A stretch of 20,911 nucleotides of DNA from Lachnospira sp. UBA5912 (GCA_002435585.1 DJDY01000002.1:16314-37224); one strand, 5' to 3'. Counted from the first letter of the stretch, positions 1 through 8,232 are shown. Notes: generated from the letters alone by a model not told the origin. Made by a program: numbers and translations.

Positions 1-1
1 T

Positions 2-991
2 AATAATGGTTTAAAAAATCAGGATAATAATAAAAGAAACCATTATCATAATTTAAAACAAAATAATCAGCATAGTGACAGAATTATTAAAGATGTTATG
101 CCTGAGAGAATTGAAGGCGATAGTGAAAAGAAAAATAATAAAACAGTAAGGTTTGCTATGAAAGCAATTGCAGTTGTTGTGGTGTTAAATGCAGTCCTAA
201 GTATGTTTTTCAGGAAATATGCGCCAGTTAAGCTCAATACGATAACATCGGTAATATGTATAATATCAGGTATGTTTATATTCTATATATCCCACAAAGT
301 GGCGGATATTATAGGTGAACTTACAAGTGAAGATAAAGTGACGGAAGACGAACTTATGCCATATAGATTGCATAACAATAAGGCTGATGAAGATAATGAA
401 ATAGATTATCAGGGCAATATTCATGCAGATAATTATTCGGATATCATACATAGTAACAATAAGATGAATAATTATACAGACAGAGATAGAAATGCATCAG
501 AACCACAATATGACAGAAAAAATGATGATTCAGAAAAAACAGTATACAGTAATATGGTAACAGCAAAGGTGATGAAGGATGAAGAAGAACAAAAGACGAT
601 GGTTAATCATACAATGCTGTTAAGCGATTATCTTAAGATGTTAAAAGATAATAAACTTACACTTAGTCTGCTGGACAATAAGGATAAACAGCTATATCTG
701 AAAAAAGGAGATACATATGAGCAGCCATTAGAAAGCATAGAACTGTCGAAATATCCATGTACAATAGGAAGCCTTGAGGGAAGTGCAGATATATTCATAG
801 ATTCACCAGTTATAAGTAAAATGCATGCTTGTCTGCTTCAGGATGATGATAAGTTTTACATAGAAGATATGAATTCTACCAATGGAACATATATAAATGA
901 TGAGAGAATAGATATGCATAATAAAACACGTATAGCGGATGGGGATATATTAAGGGTGGCATCTTATAATTTTAAGGTGAGCATATCTTAG
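2..991 (+). CDS. FHA-domain membrane protein, 5'-truncated by window edge
   Basis: The reading frame is open from base 2, and the first ATG (98) has no ribosome binding site, so this is the 3' part of a longer gene. The visible protein has an Asn/His-rich linker, two predicted membrane helices (about nt 155-211 and 236-298), a polar linker and a C-terminal FHA domain (about nt 710-991). FHA hallmarks are DIFIDSPVISKMHA and NSTNGTYIN. FHA domains bind phosphothreonine peptides, so this is probably a membrane-bound partner of Ser/Thr kinase signalling. In Lachnospiraceae such proteins often start with a DUF6382 domain, which would lie outside the window; that is an inference. The Arg of the usual IGR motif is Ser here (TIGS), so phosphopeptide binding may be weakened. 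Confidence 0.85.
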   Translation, partial: NNGLKNQDNNKRNHYHNLKQNNQHSDRIIKDVMPERIEGDSEKKNNKTVRFAMKAIAVVVVLNAVLSMFFRKYAPVKLNTITSVICIISGMFIFYISHKVADIIGELTSEDKVTEDELMPYRLHNNKADEDNEIDYQGNIHADNYSDIIHSNNKMNNYTDRDRNASEPQYDRKNDDSEKTVYSNMVTAKVMKDEEEQKTMVNHTMLLSDYLKMLKDNKLTLSLLDNKDKQLYLKKGDTYEQPLESIELSKYPCTIGSLEGSADIFIDSPVISKMHACLLQDDDKFYIEDMNSTNGTYINDERIDMHNKTRIADGDILRVASYNFKVSIS

Positions 992-1041
992 CTAGTTGTT
1001 TTATTGAAAAAATAGTGGATTGAAGGAAAGTTGTATTATGT

Positions 1042-1296
1042 ATGAATATTGATATAATAAAAGATGCATATATTATGATGGGAATTCAGCCAATGGATTA
1101 TGAAAAGGGAGTTAATATGTGTAATGCTTTGAAAAAACTGCAGAATGCAGGGAAGATGGAAGGAAAAATGGAAGAAAGAATAGAAGCAATAGTTTCTATG
1201 CTTGAGTTTGGCATAACAAAAGAACAAATATTAACAAAGTACTCAGAAGATGAATACAATAAGGCAAAGGAAAAGCTTAGTATAAAGAATAAATAA
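1042..1296 (+). CDS. Small protein resembling the C-terminal tail of Rpn-family nucleases (probable remnant)
   Basis: An 84-residue highly charged protein. The stretch EKGVNMCNALKKLQNAGKME, followed by repeated GKMEERIE-type helices and a final small helical unit (FGITKEQILTKYSEDEY), resembles the C-terminal tail of Rpn/PD-(D/E)XK nuclease family transposase proteins, which are very common in Lachnospiraceae. The N-terminal nuclease domain is absent: the frame is closed by TGA at 1021-1023, only 50 bp after the FHA gene. An AAGGAAAG lies 11 nt before the ATG, so it could still be translated. It is probably a decayed fragment rather than an active nuclease. The family assignment is from remembered tail sequences only. 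Confidence 0.55.
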   Translation: MNIDIIKDAYIMMGIQPMDYEKGVNMCNALKKLQNAGKMEGKMEERIEAIVSMLEFGITKEQILTKYSEDEYNKAKEKLSIKNK

Positions 1297-1333
1297 ATAT
1301 ATGTACCAGTATATCGCCAAATCCATTTTCATA

Positions 1334-1342
1334 TGATACAAT
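1334..1342 (+). promoter_or_regulatory. Candidate extended -10 promoter
   Basis: TG at 1334-1335, one base, then TACAAT at 1337-1342, about 40 bp before the flavodoxin-like gene. There is no convincing -35. It is supported only by consensus match. Confidence 0.3.
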
Positions 1343-1381
1343 TTAATTTACTGGCAAAATCAGTATATGGAGGACTATTTT

Positions 1382-2374
1382 ATGAATATTAATATATATT
1401 ATGGTGGACGCGGAATGGTTGATGATCCAACAATAGTTGTGATAAACAGAATACAGGAAGTGTTAGAAGAACTGAATGTAACTGTTACAAGATATAATCT
1501 GTATGAGATGAAGAACACAATAACAACATTATCACAGTCGGTAGCGGATGCAGATGGTGTTATATTTGCTACAACAGTAGAGTGGGTTGGCATGGGTGGA
1601 TACATGCAGACACTTCTTGATTCATGCTGGTTATATGCAGATAAGAATAAGGCCGCATCTACATATATGTTTCCGGTTGTAATGTCAAGGGCATATGGTG
1701 AGAGAGAGGTTGTAACAGCACTCTGTAACTCATGGGAAATAATAGGTGGTGTTGTAGGAAGTTCACTTAGCGCATATGTTGATGATACAACTGATTTTGA
1801 ATTCAACCAGGAGTACAAGGATATTATAGAAAAGTATGCTGAGAATATATACAGGACTATATCAAAGAAGGTTAAGAGACTTCCTTCAAGCAGCCAGACA
1901 ATAAGAAAGAATGTTATAAAGGAAGTGGTAAACTTTACACCACAGGAGAGCGAACAGCTGTCAGAGTATGCTTCTGATGATGAATTCGTTAAGACACAGA
2001 AGGAAGATATAGAGTCACTTGCAAGTATATATAAGGAACTCATGAATGACCAGGCTAACGGAGGCGATGATTATTATCTAAGTGTATTTAGAAATCACTT
2101 TAAACCAGAGCTTAGTTATAATGGCAGATATATGTTTATGATAAGCGACAAGGATAAAAATATTGTTGTCGATGTTGCAGGTGATCAGCTTAATGTAGCC
2201 TTTGGAGAGGATATGGCGGCAGATGTCATAGGTAAGATGTCAAAGGAAACATTTGATAATATAGTTCAGGGAAGAATTACATTTCATAGGGCATTCATGA
2301 CCGGTGATATGACAGCAAAGGGTAATTTCAGGACACTCAGAATGCTGGATGAGATATTTGATTTCGGAGAGTAG
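1382..2374 (+). CDS. Flavodoxin-like NAD(P)H-dependent oxidoreductase fused to an SCP2-like domain
   Basis: About 330 residues. The start is ATG 1382, placed 7 nt after GGAGGA (1369-1374); the in-frame ATG at 1367 overlaps that Shine-Dalgarno sequence and is rejected. Residues 1-160 look like a flavodoxin/NADPH-dependent FMN reductase fold: a beta strand plus loop at the N-terminus (NINIYYGGRG), then DADGVIFATTVEWVGMGGYM, the typical wall of the flavin site, and a conserved SRAYGEREV. A helical linker follows. Residues about 225-330 resemble the SCP2 sterol-carrier fold, with strands around GRYMFMISD and a final RITFHRAFMTGDMTAKGN segment that is characteristic of SCP2-like proteins. It is probably a cytosolic redox protein binding FMN and a hydrophobic ligand; the substrate is unknown. 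It has its own candidate promoter and converges on the kinase gene. Confidence 0.75.
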   Translation: MNINIYYGGRGMVDDPTIVVINRIQEVLEELNVTVTRYNLYEMKNTITTLSQSVADADGVIFATTVEWVGMGGYMQTLLDSCWLYADKNKAASTYMFPVVMSRAYGEREVVTALCNSWEIIGGVVGSSLSAYVDDTTDFEFNQEYKDIIEKYAENIYRTISKKVKRLPSSSQTIRKNVIKEVVNFTPQESEQLSEYASDDEFVKTQKEDIESLASIYKELMNDQANGGDDYYLSVFRNHFKPELSYNGRYMFMISDKDKNIVVDVAGDQLNVAFGEDMAADVIGKMSKETFDNIVQGRITFHRAFMTGDMTAKGNFRTLRMLDEIFDFGE

Positions 2375-2389
2375 AAGACTTTTGTGGGT

Positions 2390-2416
2390 ATAAAATGAAA
2401 TTTTATGCTTAAGCAT
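2390..2416. repeat. Overlapping palindromes after the flavodoxin-like gene
   Basis: ATAAAAT-gaa-ATTTTAT (2390-2406) overlaps the perfect 12-bp palindrome ATGCTTAAGCAT (2405-2416), just after the stop at 2374. No U-run follows, so it is not a typical terminator, although it may form one weakly. Confidence 0.35.
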
Positions 2417-2475
2417 TCTGGATGTGTTTATAGATAAGTATAAATATATATATATTAGCTTGGAATTATTACAAA

Positions 2476-2555
2476 AAGACCTGATGTATACATGCATGTT
2501 TATTTTTGATAGCAATAGCACAATATATCAATACATTAATACATCAGGTTCTTTA
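2476..2555. terminator. Long inverted repeat between convergent genes, possible bidirectional terminator
   Basis: Perfect 11-bp arms ACCTGATGTAT (2479-2489) and ATACATCAGGT (2539-2549), with a 49-nt spacer. On the reverse strand the stem runs directly into CTTTTTG, and on the forward strand into TTCTTTAAATT. Its place between a + gene ending at 2374 and a - gene ending at 2567 suits a shared terminator, but the loop is unusually long. Confidence 0.5.
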
Positions 2556-2566
2556 AATTAAGTTTT

Positions 2567-3571
2567 TTAAGCTTTTTTCAAGGTAATACTTGTCGTTGTC
2601 ATATGTGAATAACTGTTATAAGTCATATTGAAGCTGGTACCGCTTAATATGCACATCTGATAGACACTTGATAATCCAAGACCTGTGTGGTTTTCTTTCG
2701 TTGTAAAGAATGGTGTACAAAGTTTTCTTAAGTCATAGTTGTATGTATTGGAATTATCATTTCCAATCTTATCATAACCAGAGTTGCTTTCTATCGATAA
2801 ATTATCATCTTTGCTACAATCTTTGCCACTGACTAACAGTGAATAGTCTGGTTCATTGTCTGACTGGTTCATTATCGATATAATAATCGTATTATTATGG
2901 TTACTTACGCGTATAAGCAGTTGTATATGGTCAGAAGTCCCACATACATTATTTATGGCAGTCTCATATACATTATTTGCGGCAGTCTCACAGATATTAT
3001 CTATAGCAGCTTCGCAGGCATTATCTATAAGTTCGTTGATGCCAAGTGTGAGAAGATGGGAGGATATGTAGAATACTGCGTTCTCATCTGTATTTATAAG
3101 CTCGGTTTTTAGCAGGATGTTGCTGCTATTTCTGTCGCTGGTATAATTTTTCTCATCATATTTTTTTTCGTCATAATCCTTATTACAATAATCTTTCTTA
3201 CAACAATCTATAGCACTATATTTTTTATCAATATGTTTTGAGATGCGTTCAAGGATATCACTTACACTGCATTTAACAGTTTCGCTATCCTTAAAGCTGT
3301 AGCGGTATAAAGAAGTCCGGTTCATGTATTCGACAAGTTCGTCAATAGTTGTCCCCATATTGTTCCAGAATTTATTATCATTTAGCTCGGAATTTTTACG
3401 TGAAATAAACTGGTAAGAAGTTTTAAGATATGCTGCATAATTCTTGATTTCGTGTGAGACAACAGATAATTCATCTAAAGAAGTTTCTCTTAAGTCAGAT
3501 AATACGCGTGATAGTTCATCGTTTTTATTACATATTGATGCAATTGTATCATACTCCTCTTTGTTAAACAT
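2567..3571 (-). CDS. Soluble orphan sensor histidine kinase
   Basis: About 334 residues. I place the start at the ATG whose first base is 3571, since AGGGG lies 4 nt upstream on the reverse strand; the frame stays open to 3730, but that extension runs into a repeated element. The H-box VSHEIKNYAAYL has the phosphoacceptor His40, in the SHEIKN form seen in NtrB-like kinases. The ATPase N-box is LGINELIDNACEAA and the late box is PFFTTKENHTGLGLSSV. There is no membrane helix and no N-terminal sensor domain of note, and no response regulator is adjacent. Two low-complexity insertions interrupt the ATPase region: a Lys/Asp/Tyr-rich stretch (KKDYCNKDYDEKKYDEKNY) and a run of 8-residue repeats directly after the N-box, encoded by 24-bp DNA repeats. 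Kinase identity is firm; function and partner are unknown. Confidence 0.8.
   Translation of the reverse strand: MFNKEEYDTIASICNKNDELSRVLSDLRETSLDELSVVSHEIKNYAAYLKTSYQFISRKNSELNDNKFWNNMGTTIDELVEYMNRTSLYRYSFKDSETVKCSVSDILERISKHIDKKYSAIDCCKKDYCNKDYDEKKYDEKNYTSDRNSSNILLKTELINTDENAVFYISSHLLTLGINELIDNACEAAIDNICETAANNVYETAINNVCGTSDHIQLLIRVSNHNNTIIISIMNQSDNEPDYSLLVSGKDCSKDDNLSIESNSGYDKIGNDNSNTYNYDLRKLCTPFFTTKENHTGLGLSSVYQMCILSGTSFNMTYNSYSHMTTTSITLKKA
2936..3031. repeat. Four imperfect 24-bp tandem repeats inside the kinase gene
   Basis: Units at 2936-2959, 2960-2983, 2984-3007 and 3008-3031, each opening AGTCYCAYA- or similar. In the reverse-strand protein they encode four 8-residue units in order: IDNACEAA, IDNICETA, ANNVYETA, INNVCGTS. 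The first overlaps the catalytic N-box. Confidence 0.85.
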
Positions 3572-3686
3572 ATAGCCCCTCATTTCTACGTGCCATTGCA
3601 GATAACGGCTTTGTGCCAGGCACGTACAGACACATAACGTTAACATAATTGCTACATCATAATTACCCGTTTCCTTTGCACTCATT

Positions 3687-3714
3687 ACAATATATAATGT
3701 GATGTGAGTGTCAA
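3687..3714 (-). promoter_or_regulatory. Candidate sigma-A promoter of the orphan kinase
   Basis: On the reverse strand, a perfect TTGACA (3714-3709) is followed by a 16-nt spacer and TATTGT (3692-3687). Transcription would begin near 3680, about 110 nt before the kinase start. The site overlaps the left end of the 82-nt repeat. Confidence 0.4.
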
Positions 3715-3781
3715 AAGTGAATTTTGCCACTCACTGATGTATCAGGATTGCTACATTGCTATGCAATTCACGCAATCCTTA
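3700..3781 (+). repeat. Dispersed 82-nt structured repeat, copy A
   Basis: Matches 10744-10825 over 82 ungapped positions with 11 differences (87 %). Hairpin 1 has arms GAGTGtCAAAA and TTTTGcCACTC with one mismatch. Hairpin 2 has arms AGGATTGC and GCAATCCT around an inner ATTGC/GCAAT. In the other copy the second stem keeps pairing through a G-U wobble, which suggests an RNA structure on the forward strand. Confidence 0.8.
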
Positions 3782-3841
3782 AACACCTCAAACTTTCATA
3801 AAATGCCGTATTCACGACATTTTATTACGTTTTCGGTGTTT
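3781..3841 (+). repeat. Nested inverted repeat downstream of repeat copy A
   Basis: Outer arms AAACACC (3781-3787) and GGTGTTT (3835-3841) enclose ATAAAATG (3798-3805) and CATTTTAT (3818-3825), with a further CGT/ACG inside. Together with the flanking hairpins this makes a continuous chain of stems between 3706 and 3891. Confidence 0.55.
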
Positions 3842-3855
3842 AGCGTGTCACAAGT

Positions 3856-3891
3856 AAAAAAGTCTTTTTCTGCAAGCAGAAACGACTTTTT
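3856..3891. terminator. Strong intrinsic, bidirectional terminator-like hairpin
   Basis: AAAAAGTC...TTTCTGC, a short loop, then GCAGAAA...GACTTTTT. The stem is flanked by an A-run on the left and a T-run on the right, so it could terminate in either direction. It lies between divergent genes (kinase -, HIT +), where neither needs a terminator, so it may end a small RNA or act as an attenuator. Confidence 0.7.
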
Positions 3892-3948
3892 ATACTTTTG
3901 ACAGTTACATTTTAATATTGATGGTGCATAATTAATTATACATACATT

Positions 3949-3970
3949 TGAATAATTATTGAATAATTAT
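3949..3970. repeat. Tandem 11-bp direct repeat
   Basis: TGAATAATTAT occurs twice in immediate succession (3949-3959 and 3960-3970), just upstream of the candidate HIT promoter. A regulator-binding role is possible but unproven. Confidence 0.5.
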
Positions 3971-3981
3971 CAGCAAAAATG

Positions 3982-4023
3982 TTGTAATCAGCCTTGCTTT
4001 AAGTTATTATACGAGTATATACT
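3982..4023 (+). promoter_or_regulatory. Candidate promoter of the HIT gene
   Basis: TTGTAA (3982-3987), a 17-nt spacer and TATTAT (4005-4010). An overlapping alternative is TTGCTT (3994-3999), 18 nt, TATACT (4018-4023). Both are consensus matches only. Confidence 0.4.
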
Positions 4024-4069
4024 TAAATATGAAATAAGTAAATGATGTATAAGGAGGAAGAAAGAGTTT

Positions 4070-4492
4070 ATGAAAAAAGATGATTGTATTTTTTGTAAAC
4101 TGGCTAATGGAGACATACCAACCAATTCAATATATGAAGATGATGTAGTTAAGGTTATATTTGATGCGAGTCCGGCAGCACCGGGGCATATACTTATATT
4201 ACCGAAGAATCATTATGATGATATATATTCAATGGATGATGAAACGGCTGCACATGTGTTCAAGGTTGCTGTTAAACTGTCTAAGGCATACAGAAAAGCG
4301 CTTGATTTTGATGGACTTAACATAGTCCAGAATAATGGAGAAGCAGCAGGGCAGACAGTATTCCACTTCCATATGCATATTATTCCAAGATACAAGAATG
4401 ATACGGTAAACGTAACATGGAAGCAGAACGAGGCAGATGCTTCGGTTATAGAGGATATTAAGAATAAGGTTTCTAAATATCTTGAAGATTAA
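4070..4492 (+). CDS. HIT-family hydrolase (Hint-type purine nucleoside phosphoramidase)
   Basis: A 140-residue cytosolic protein spanning the whole HIT domain. It begins with the zinc-type CIFCKLANGDIP (Cys6, Cys9) and has the fold core DASPAAPGHILILPKNHY. It ends with the catalytic histidine triad HFHMHIIPR (His99, His101, His103), where the last His is the expected nucleophile that attacks the alpha-phosphate of nucleotide conjugates. Length and motif order match bacterial Hint proteins, which hydrolyse adenosine 5'-phosphoramidates; the physiological substrate is not known. AAGGAGG lies upstream with a rather long spacing of about 12 nt. The aconitase gene follows 102 bp later on the same strand and could share the transcript. 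Confidence 0.93.
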   Translation: MKKDDCIFCKLANGDIPTNSIYEDDVVKVIFDASPAAPGHILILPKNHYDDIYSMDDETAAHVFKVAVKLSKAYRKALDFDGLNIVQNNGEAAGQTVFHFHMHIIPRYKNDTVNVTWKQNEADASVIEDIKNKVSKYLED

Positions 4493-4594
4493 TAGAAGGT
4501 TTTTTGATATTTTGATTAATTTCAGAAATTCTAAATCTGGAAAGTCAGATACCAGAAAGTATATTATTAAAACGGGAAAGGAAAAGAGTTTGCG

Positions 4595-6883
4595 ATGATT
4601 AAGTTAAGCAAAGGTGGAGCATACCTCATTAACGGAACGGAAGTAGTTGAGGATAGCCAGACAGCGGCGCAGGAAGTTGCTGCTAAGACAGGTAAGAATA
4701 TAACTAAGGAAGAGGCAGCTAAGAATACTATAGCTTATGGCATATTAGAGAATCATAACACTTCTGGTAATATGGATAAGCTTAAGATTAAGTTTGATAA
4801 GATGACTTCGCATGATATTACATTTGTAGGTATTATACAGACAGCAAGAGCTTCAGGACTTGAGAAGTTCCCTATTCCTTATGTACTTACTAACTGCCAC
4901 AACAGCTTATGTGCAGTAGGTGGAACTATCAACGAAGATGACCATATGTTTGGTCTAACCTGTGCAAAGAAGTATGGTGGAATCTATGTACCACCTCATC
5001 AGGCAGTTATCCACCAGTTTGCAAGAGAGATGCTTGCTGAGGGTGGAAAGATGATTCTTGGTTCAGACAGCCATACACGTTACGGTGCCCTTGGTACAAT
5101 GGCTATGGGTGAAGGTGGTCCTGAGCTTGTTAAGCAGCTTCTTAACAAGACATATGATATCAATATGCCTGGTGTAGTTGCCATATATATGACAGGTGAG
5201 CCTATGAAGGGTGTAGGTCCTCAGGATGTGGCACTTGCCATAATTGGAGAGGTATTTGCTAACGGATATGTTAAGAATAAGGTTATGGAGTTCGTAGGAC
5301 CAGGTGTTTCAAGCTTAAGCGCTGATTTCAGAATCGGTGTGGATGTTATGACAACAGAAACTACATGTCTTTCATCTATCTGGAGAACAGATGATAAGAT
5401 TAAGGAGTTTTATGATATCCATGGAAGAAGTGAAAGCTATAAGGAACTCAATCCTGGATCTGTTGCTTACTATGATGGTGTTGTATACGTTGACCTTAGC
5501 AAGATTAAGCCTATGATAGCTATGCCATTCCACCCAAGCAATACATATACTATTGATGAACTCAATGCCAACCTTGTTGATATTCTTCATGATGTAGAAA
5601 AGAAAGCGCTTGTAAGTCTTGATGGACAGGTAGACTTTAAGCTTACTAACAAGATTAAAGATGGCAGGTTATATGTAGATCAGGGAATCATCGCTGGTTG
5701 TGCTGGTGGTGGATTCGAGAATATATGCGCAGCAGCTGATATATTAAGAGGACACTCTATCGGTGCTGATGAGTTCACACTCAGTGTATATCCTGCAAGT
5801 ACACCTATATATATGGAGCTTGCAAGAAACGGAAGACTTGCAGATCTTATGGAAACAGGTGCTATCGTTAAGACTGCGTTCTGTGGACCATGCTTTGGTG
5901 CTGGTGATACACCTGCTAACAACGCATTTTCAATCAGACATTCTACAAGAAACTTCCCTAACAGAGAAGGTTCTAAGCTGCAGAATGGACAGATATCATC
6001 AGTTGCACTTATGGATGCAAGGTCTATCGCAGCTACAGCAGCTAATAAGGGCTTCCTTACAGCAGCTACAGATTGTGATGTTGAGTTTACAGGCCCAACA
6101 TATCATTTTGACAGCAACATATATGCTAACAGAGTGTTTGACAGCAAGGGAGTAGCAGATCCTGACCAGGAAATCCAGTTTGGTCCTAACATCAAGGACT
6201 GGCCAGAGATGGTTGCACTTCCAGAAAATCTTATAATAAAGGTTGTTTCAGAGATACATGACCCTGTAACAACAACAGACGAACTTATTCCATCAGGTGA
6301 AACATCATCATTCCGTTCTAATCCTTTAGGACTTGCTGAGTTTGCACTTTCAAGAAAGGATCCAGCATATGTTGGACGTGCCAAGGAAGTGCAGAAGGCA
6401 GAAAAGGCAAGAGAAGCCGGTGAATGTATGGGTGAGGCACTTCCAGAGTTAAGAGATATTATGCATAAGATTAAGGAAACTTATGATGTAAGTAAGGAAA
6501 ATGTTGGTGTAGGAAGTACAATATTCGCAGTTAAACCAGGTGATGGTTCAGCCAGGGAGCAGGCAGCTTCATGTCAGAAGGTACTTGGTGGATGGGCTAA
6601 CATAGCTAACGAATATGCTACCAAGAGATACCGCTCTAATCTTATCAACTGGGGTATGCTTCCATTTATAGTAGATAAGGGTGAACTTCCTTTTGCCAAT
6701 GGTGACTATATATTCATACCTGAGATAACAGAGGCTGTTAAGAACAAGGCAACATCTATGAAAGCGTATGTTGTTAACAAGGATATGAAGGAATTCACAC
6801 TTAAGATGGATGAACTTACAGATGATGAACGCCAGATTATTCTTGATGGATGTCTTATCAATTATTATAGAAACAACAAGTAA
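4595..6883 (+). CDS. Aconitate hydratase (aconitase)
   Basis: A 762-residue aconitase/isopropylmalate isomerase superfamily enzyme, which interconverts citrate and isocitrate via cis-aconitate using a [4Fe-4S] cluster. The three cluster ligands are visible: Cys369 (IIAGCAGGG), Cys430 and Cys433 ([13 protein letters not shown]). Their 61- and 64-residue spacings are close to those of classical aconitases. Other hallmarks are [36 protein letters not shown] and [12 protein letters not shown]. The C-terminal swivel domain holds [20 protein letters not shown]. The length fits the roughly 750-residue form found in Clostridia and Bacteroides rather than the 900-residue AcnA or AcnB types, so I give no symbol. 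It acts in the oxidative branch from citrate to 2-oxoglutarate, supplying glutamate. The codon pattern (CTT, GGT, ACA) suggests a well-expressed gene. Confidence 0.93.
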   Translation: MIKLSKGGAYLINGTEVVEDSQTAAQEVAAKTGKNITKEEAAKNTIAYGILENHNTSGNMDKLKIKFDKMTSHDITFVGIIQTARASGLEKFPIPYVLTNCHNSLCAVGGTINEDDHMFGLTCAKKYGGIYVPPHQAVIHQFAREMLAEGGKMILGSDSHTRYGALGTMAMGEGGPELVKQLLNKTYDINMPGVVAIYMTGEPMKGVGPQDVALAIIGEVFANGYVKNKVMEFVGPGVSSLSADFRIGVDVMTTETTCLSSIWRTDDKIKEFYDIHGRSESYKELNPGSVAYYDGVVYVDLSKIKPMIAMPFHPSNTYTIDELNANLVDILHDVEKKALVSLDGQVDFKLTNKIKDGRLYVDQGIIAGCAGGGFENICAAADILRGHSIGADEFTLSVYPASTPIYMELARNGRLADLMETGAIVKTAFCGPCFGAGDTPANNAFSIRHSTRNFPNREGSKLQNGQISSVALMDARSIAATAANKGFLTAATDCDVEFTGPTYHFDSNIYANRVFDSKGVADPDQEIQFGPNIKDWPEMVALPENLIIKVVSEIHDPVTTTDELIPSGETSSFRSNPLGLAEFALSRKDPAYVGRAKEVQKAEKAREAGECMGEALPELRDIMHKIKETYDVSKENVGVGSTIFAVKPGDGSAREQAASCQKVLGGWANIANEYATKRYRSNLINWGMLPFIVDKGELPFANGDYIFIPEITEAVKNKATSMKAYVVNKDMKEFTLKMDELTDDERQIILDGCLINYYRNNK

Positions 6884-6908
6884 TTAATAAATGATAATTA
6901 AAATAAGT

Positions 6909-6949
6909 GCTGGTTACAGTCCGAATATTAATTTCAGACTGCAGCCAGC
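6909..6949 (+). terminator. Hairpin after the aconitase gene
   Basis: Arms GCTGG/CCAGC and CAGTC/GACTG with a 3-nt internal loop, about 25 nt after the stop. There is no clear U-run, so it may be a 3'-end stabilising stem or a weak terminator. Confidence 0.4.
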
Positions 6950-6998
6950 GGTTATATGTTATGTATTTATATATGATGGTGTCAGGTGGGTCTGAAAA

Positions 6999-7033
6999 TC
7001 AAAAGTTTTATGCAGGCATAAACGGCTTTTTGA
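6999..7033 (+). terminator. Candidate intrinsic terminator downstream of aconitase
   Basis: TCAAAAG (6999-7005) pairs with CTTTTTGA (7026-7033), enclosing TTTATGC/GCATAAA (7007-7022). An A-rich 5' side and U-rich 3' side surround a compact GC-containing stem. It is flanked by two TATATGAT...GTGTCA direct repeats (6970-6984 and 7050-7067), so the block may instead be a small repeat unit. Confidence 0.45.
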
Positions 7034-7062
7034 CCTTTCATTCTTACGTTATATGATACCAG

Positions 7063-7090
7063 TGTCAAAAGACATGTTAAGATATATTAT
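7063..7090 (+). promoter_or_regulatory. Weak candidate promoter of the coiled-coil membrane protein
   Basis: TGTCAA (7063-7068), a 16-nt spacer and TATTAT (7085-7090), about 25 nt before the start codon. The -35 is poor. Confidence 0.25.
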
Positions 7091-7114
7091 GGATAGATAA
7101 CACAGGAGTAGACA

Positions 7115-8206
7115 ATGGCAGAACAGAATATACTAAGTGCAGACCAGAGTGTTTTAGAGCAGATTTTATCCGATATTAACGAGTATGAGGATAATCAGGA
7201 AAGACTTGAACACATATCTGCAAGCATTAAAGATATAACTAAAGAGACTGATAACACGACAAAGGCCATGCAGGAAGAAATATCAGCCAGAATTAAAGAA
7301 AGCACTGATTCTATTTGTGCCGGATATGATAAGGCAATAGCCTGTGATAAAGATAAGATAAAACAGGTACAGGCAGACAGAGATAAGGCAAAACAGCAGG
7401 GAATGAAGGAGAGAATCCAGACAGAAACTGCATCTTTAAGGCAGGAGAATAAAGAGCTTTCTTCACAGATAGAGAAAGCATTTATACAGGAAAATATTCC
7501 AAAGATTACAAACAATACATTCTTTCTTGCGGTATTTTTGTCACGCAAGGTAAAGGATGTGCTTGTATATATTCTTTTTATGCTTATAATGTGTGCGGGA
7601 ATTCCAGCATTGCTTTATATTCTTCCTTTCGTACCAGTATGGGTTTCTGTCGTATACACGGCTGTGGTTGCAATACTATTCCTTATAGTAAGCAGATGTG
7701 TGTATATTAACCTCATCATGCCACACTATAATACTATAATAGCTGCAAGGGATACCAAGTACAGAATAAGAAATAATAAAAATATTATTAAGAAGATCCG
7801 TCATTCCATAAAGAAAGATGATAATGATTCTCTATATGGACTTGAAAGCTTTGATCACAAGATTAATGACATTCATGATAACATAGAAAAGACGGAAAAT
7901 GAAAAACAAGGTGCACTTAAAGAGTTCGAAGAGACAGTAAAACCAGATATCTTAGAGGAGATACAGGGAAGATATGTAGATAAGCTTGAACTTATGAAAA
8001 ATGAGCTTACAAAGAAAAAAGATGAATATACAAAGCTTGATGATCTGATAAAGCAGCAGCGTATATATATATCATCTAATTATGAAGCATATCTTGGCAA
8101 GGAATTCGTAGATAAAGAAAAACTTGCAGAGCTGTATAATATTATGAAGAGCGGAGCCTGTACAACTATAGCACAGGCAGTCGCAGAATATAAAAACCAG
8201 CATTAG
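7115..8206 (+). CDS. Coiled-coil protein with two central membrane helices, function unknown
   Basis: A 363-residue protein started at ATG 7115 behind AGGAG with 7-nt spacing. Residues 1-135 are a charged, Gln/Lys/Glu-rich coiled coil. Two strongly hydrophobic helices follow (about residues 149-172 and 176-198: VLVYILFMLIMCAGIPALLY and WVSVVYTAVVAILFLIVS). A second, highly charged coiled coil then runs to the C-terminus. With a short hairpin between the helices, both coiled coils would lie on the same side of the membrane, probably the cytoplasm. I do not recognise a family. It has a possible promoter of its own and converges with the yyaC-like gene 26 bp away. A membrane scaffold or a phage-shock-like role is conceivable, but nothing in the sequence shows it. 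Confidence 0.75.
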   Translation: MAEQNILSADQSVLEQILSDINEYEDNQERLEHISASIKDITKETDNTTKAMQEEISARIKESTDSICAGYDKAIACDKDKIKQVQADRDKAKQQGMKERIQTETASLRQENKELSSQIEKAFIQENIPKITNNTFFLAVFLSRKVKDVLVYILFMLIMCAGIPALLYILPFVPVWVSVVYTAVVAILFLIVSRCVYINLIMPHYNTIIAARDTKYRIRNNKNIIKKIRHSIKKDDNDSLYGLESFDHKINDIHDNIEKTENEKQGALKEFEETVKPDILEEIQGRYVDKLELMKNELTKKKDEYTKLDDLIKQQRIYISSNYEAYLGKEFVDKEKLAELYNIMKSGACTTIAQAVAEYKNQH

Positions 8207-8232
8207 AACTGATTAATTGCAGTATTATCAGA

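Noticed and set aside
1399..2043. 214-codon reverse ORF opposite the flavodoxin-like gene
   Set aside because: Antisense shadow of a well-supported gene; Ser/Thr-rich low-complexity translation.
3572..3730. N-terminal extension of the orphan kinase (53 residues, with a hydrophobic stretch)
   Set aside because: The far start lies inside the dispersed repeat, and a good ribosome binding site supports the start at 3571. A start near 3685 cannot be fully excluded.
3704..3901. 65-codon forward ORF over repeat copy A and the terminator
   Set aside because: It is built from the structured repeat and terminator sequence, lacks a ribosome binding site, and copy B does not keep an equivalent frame.
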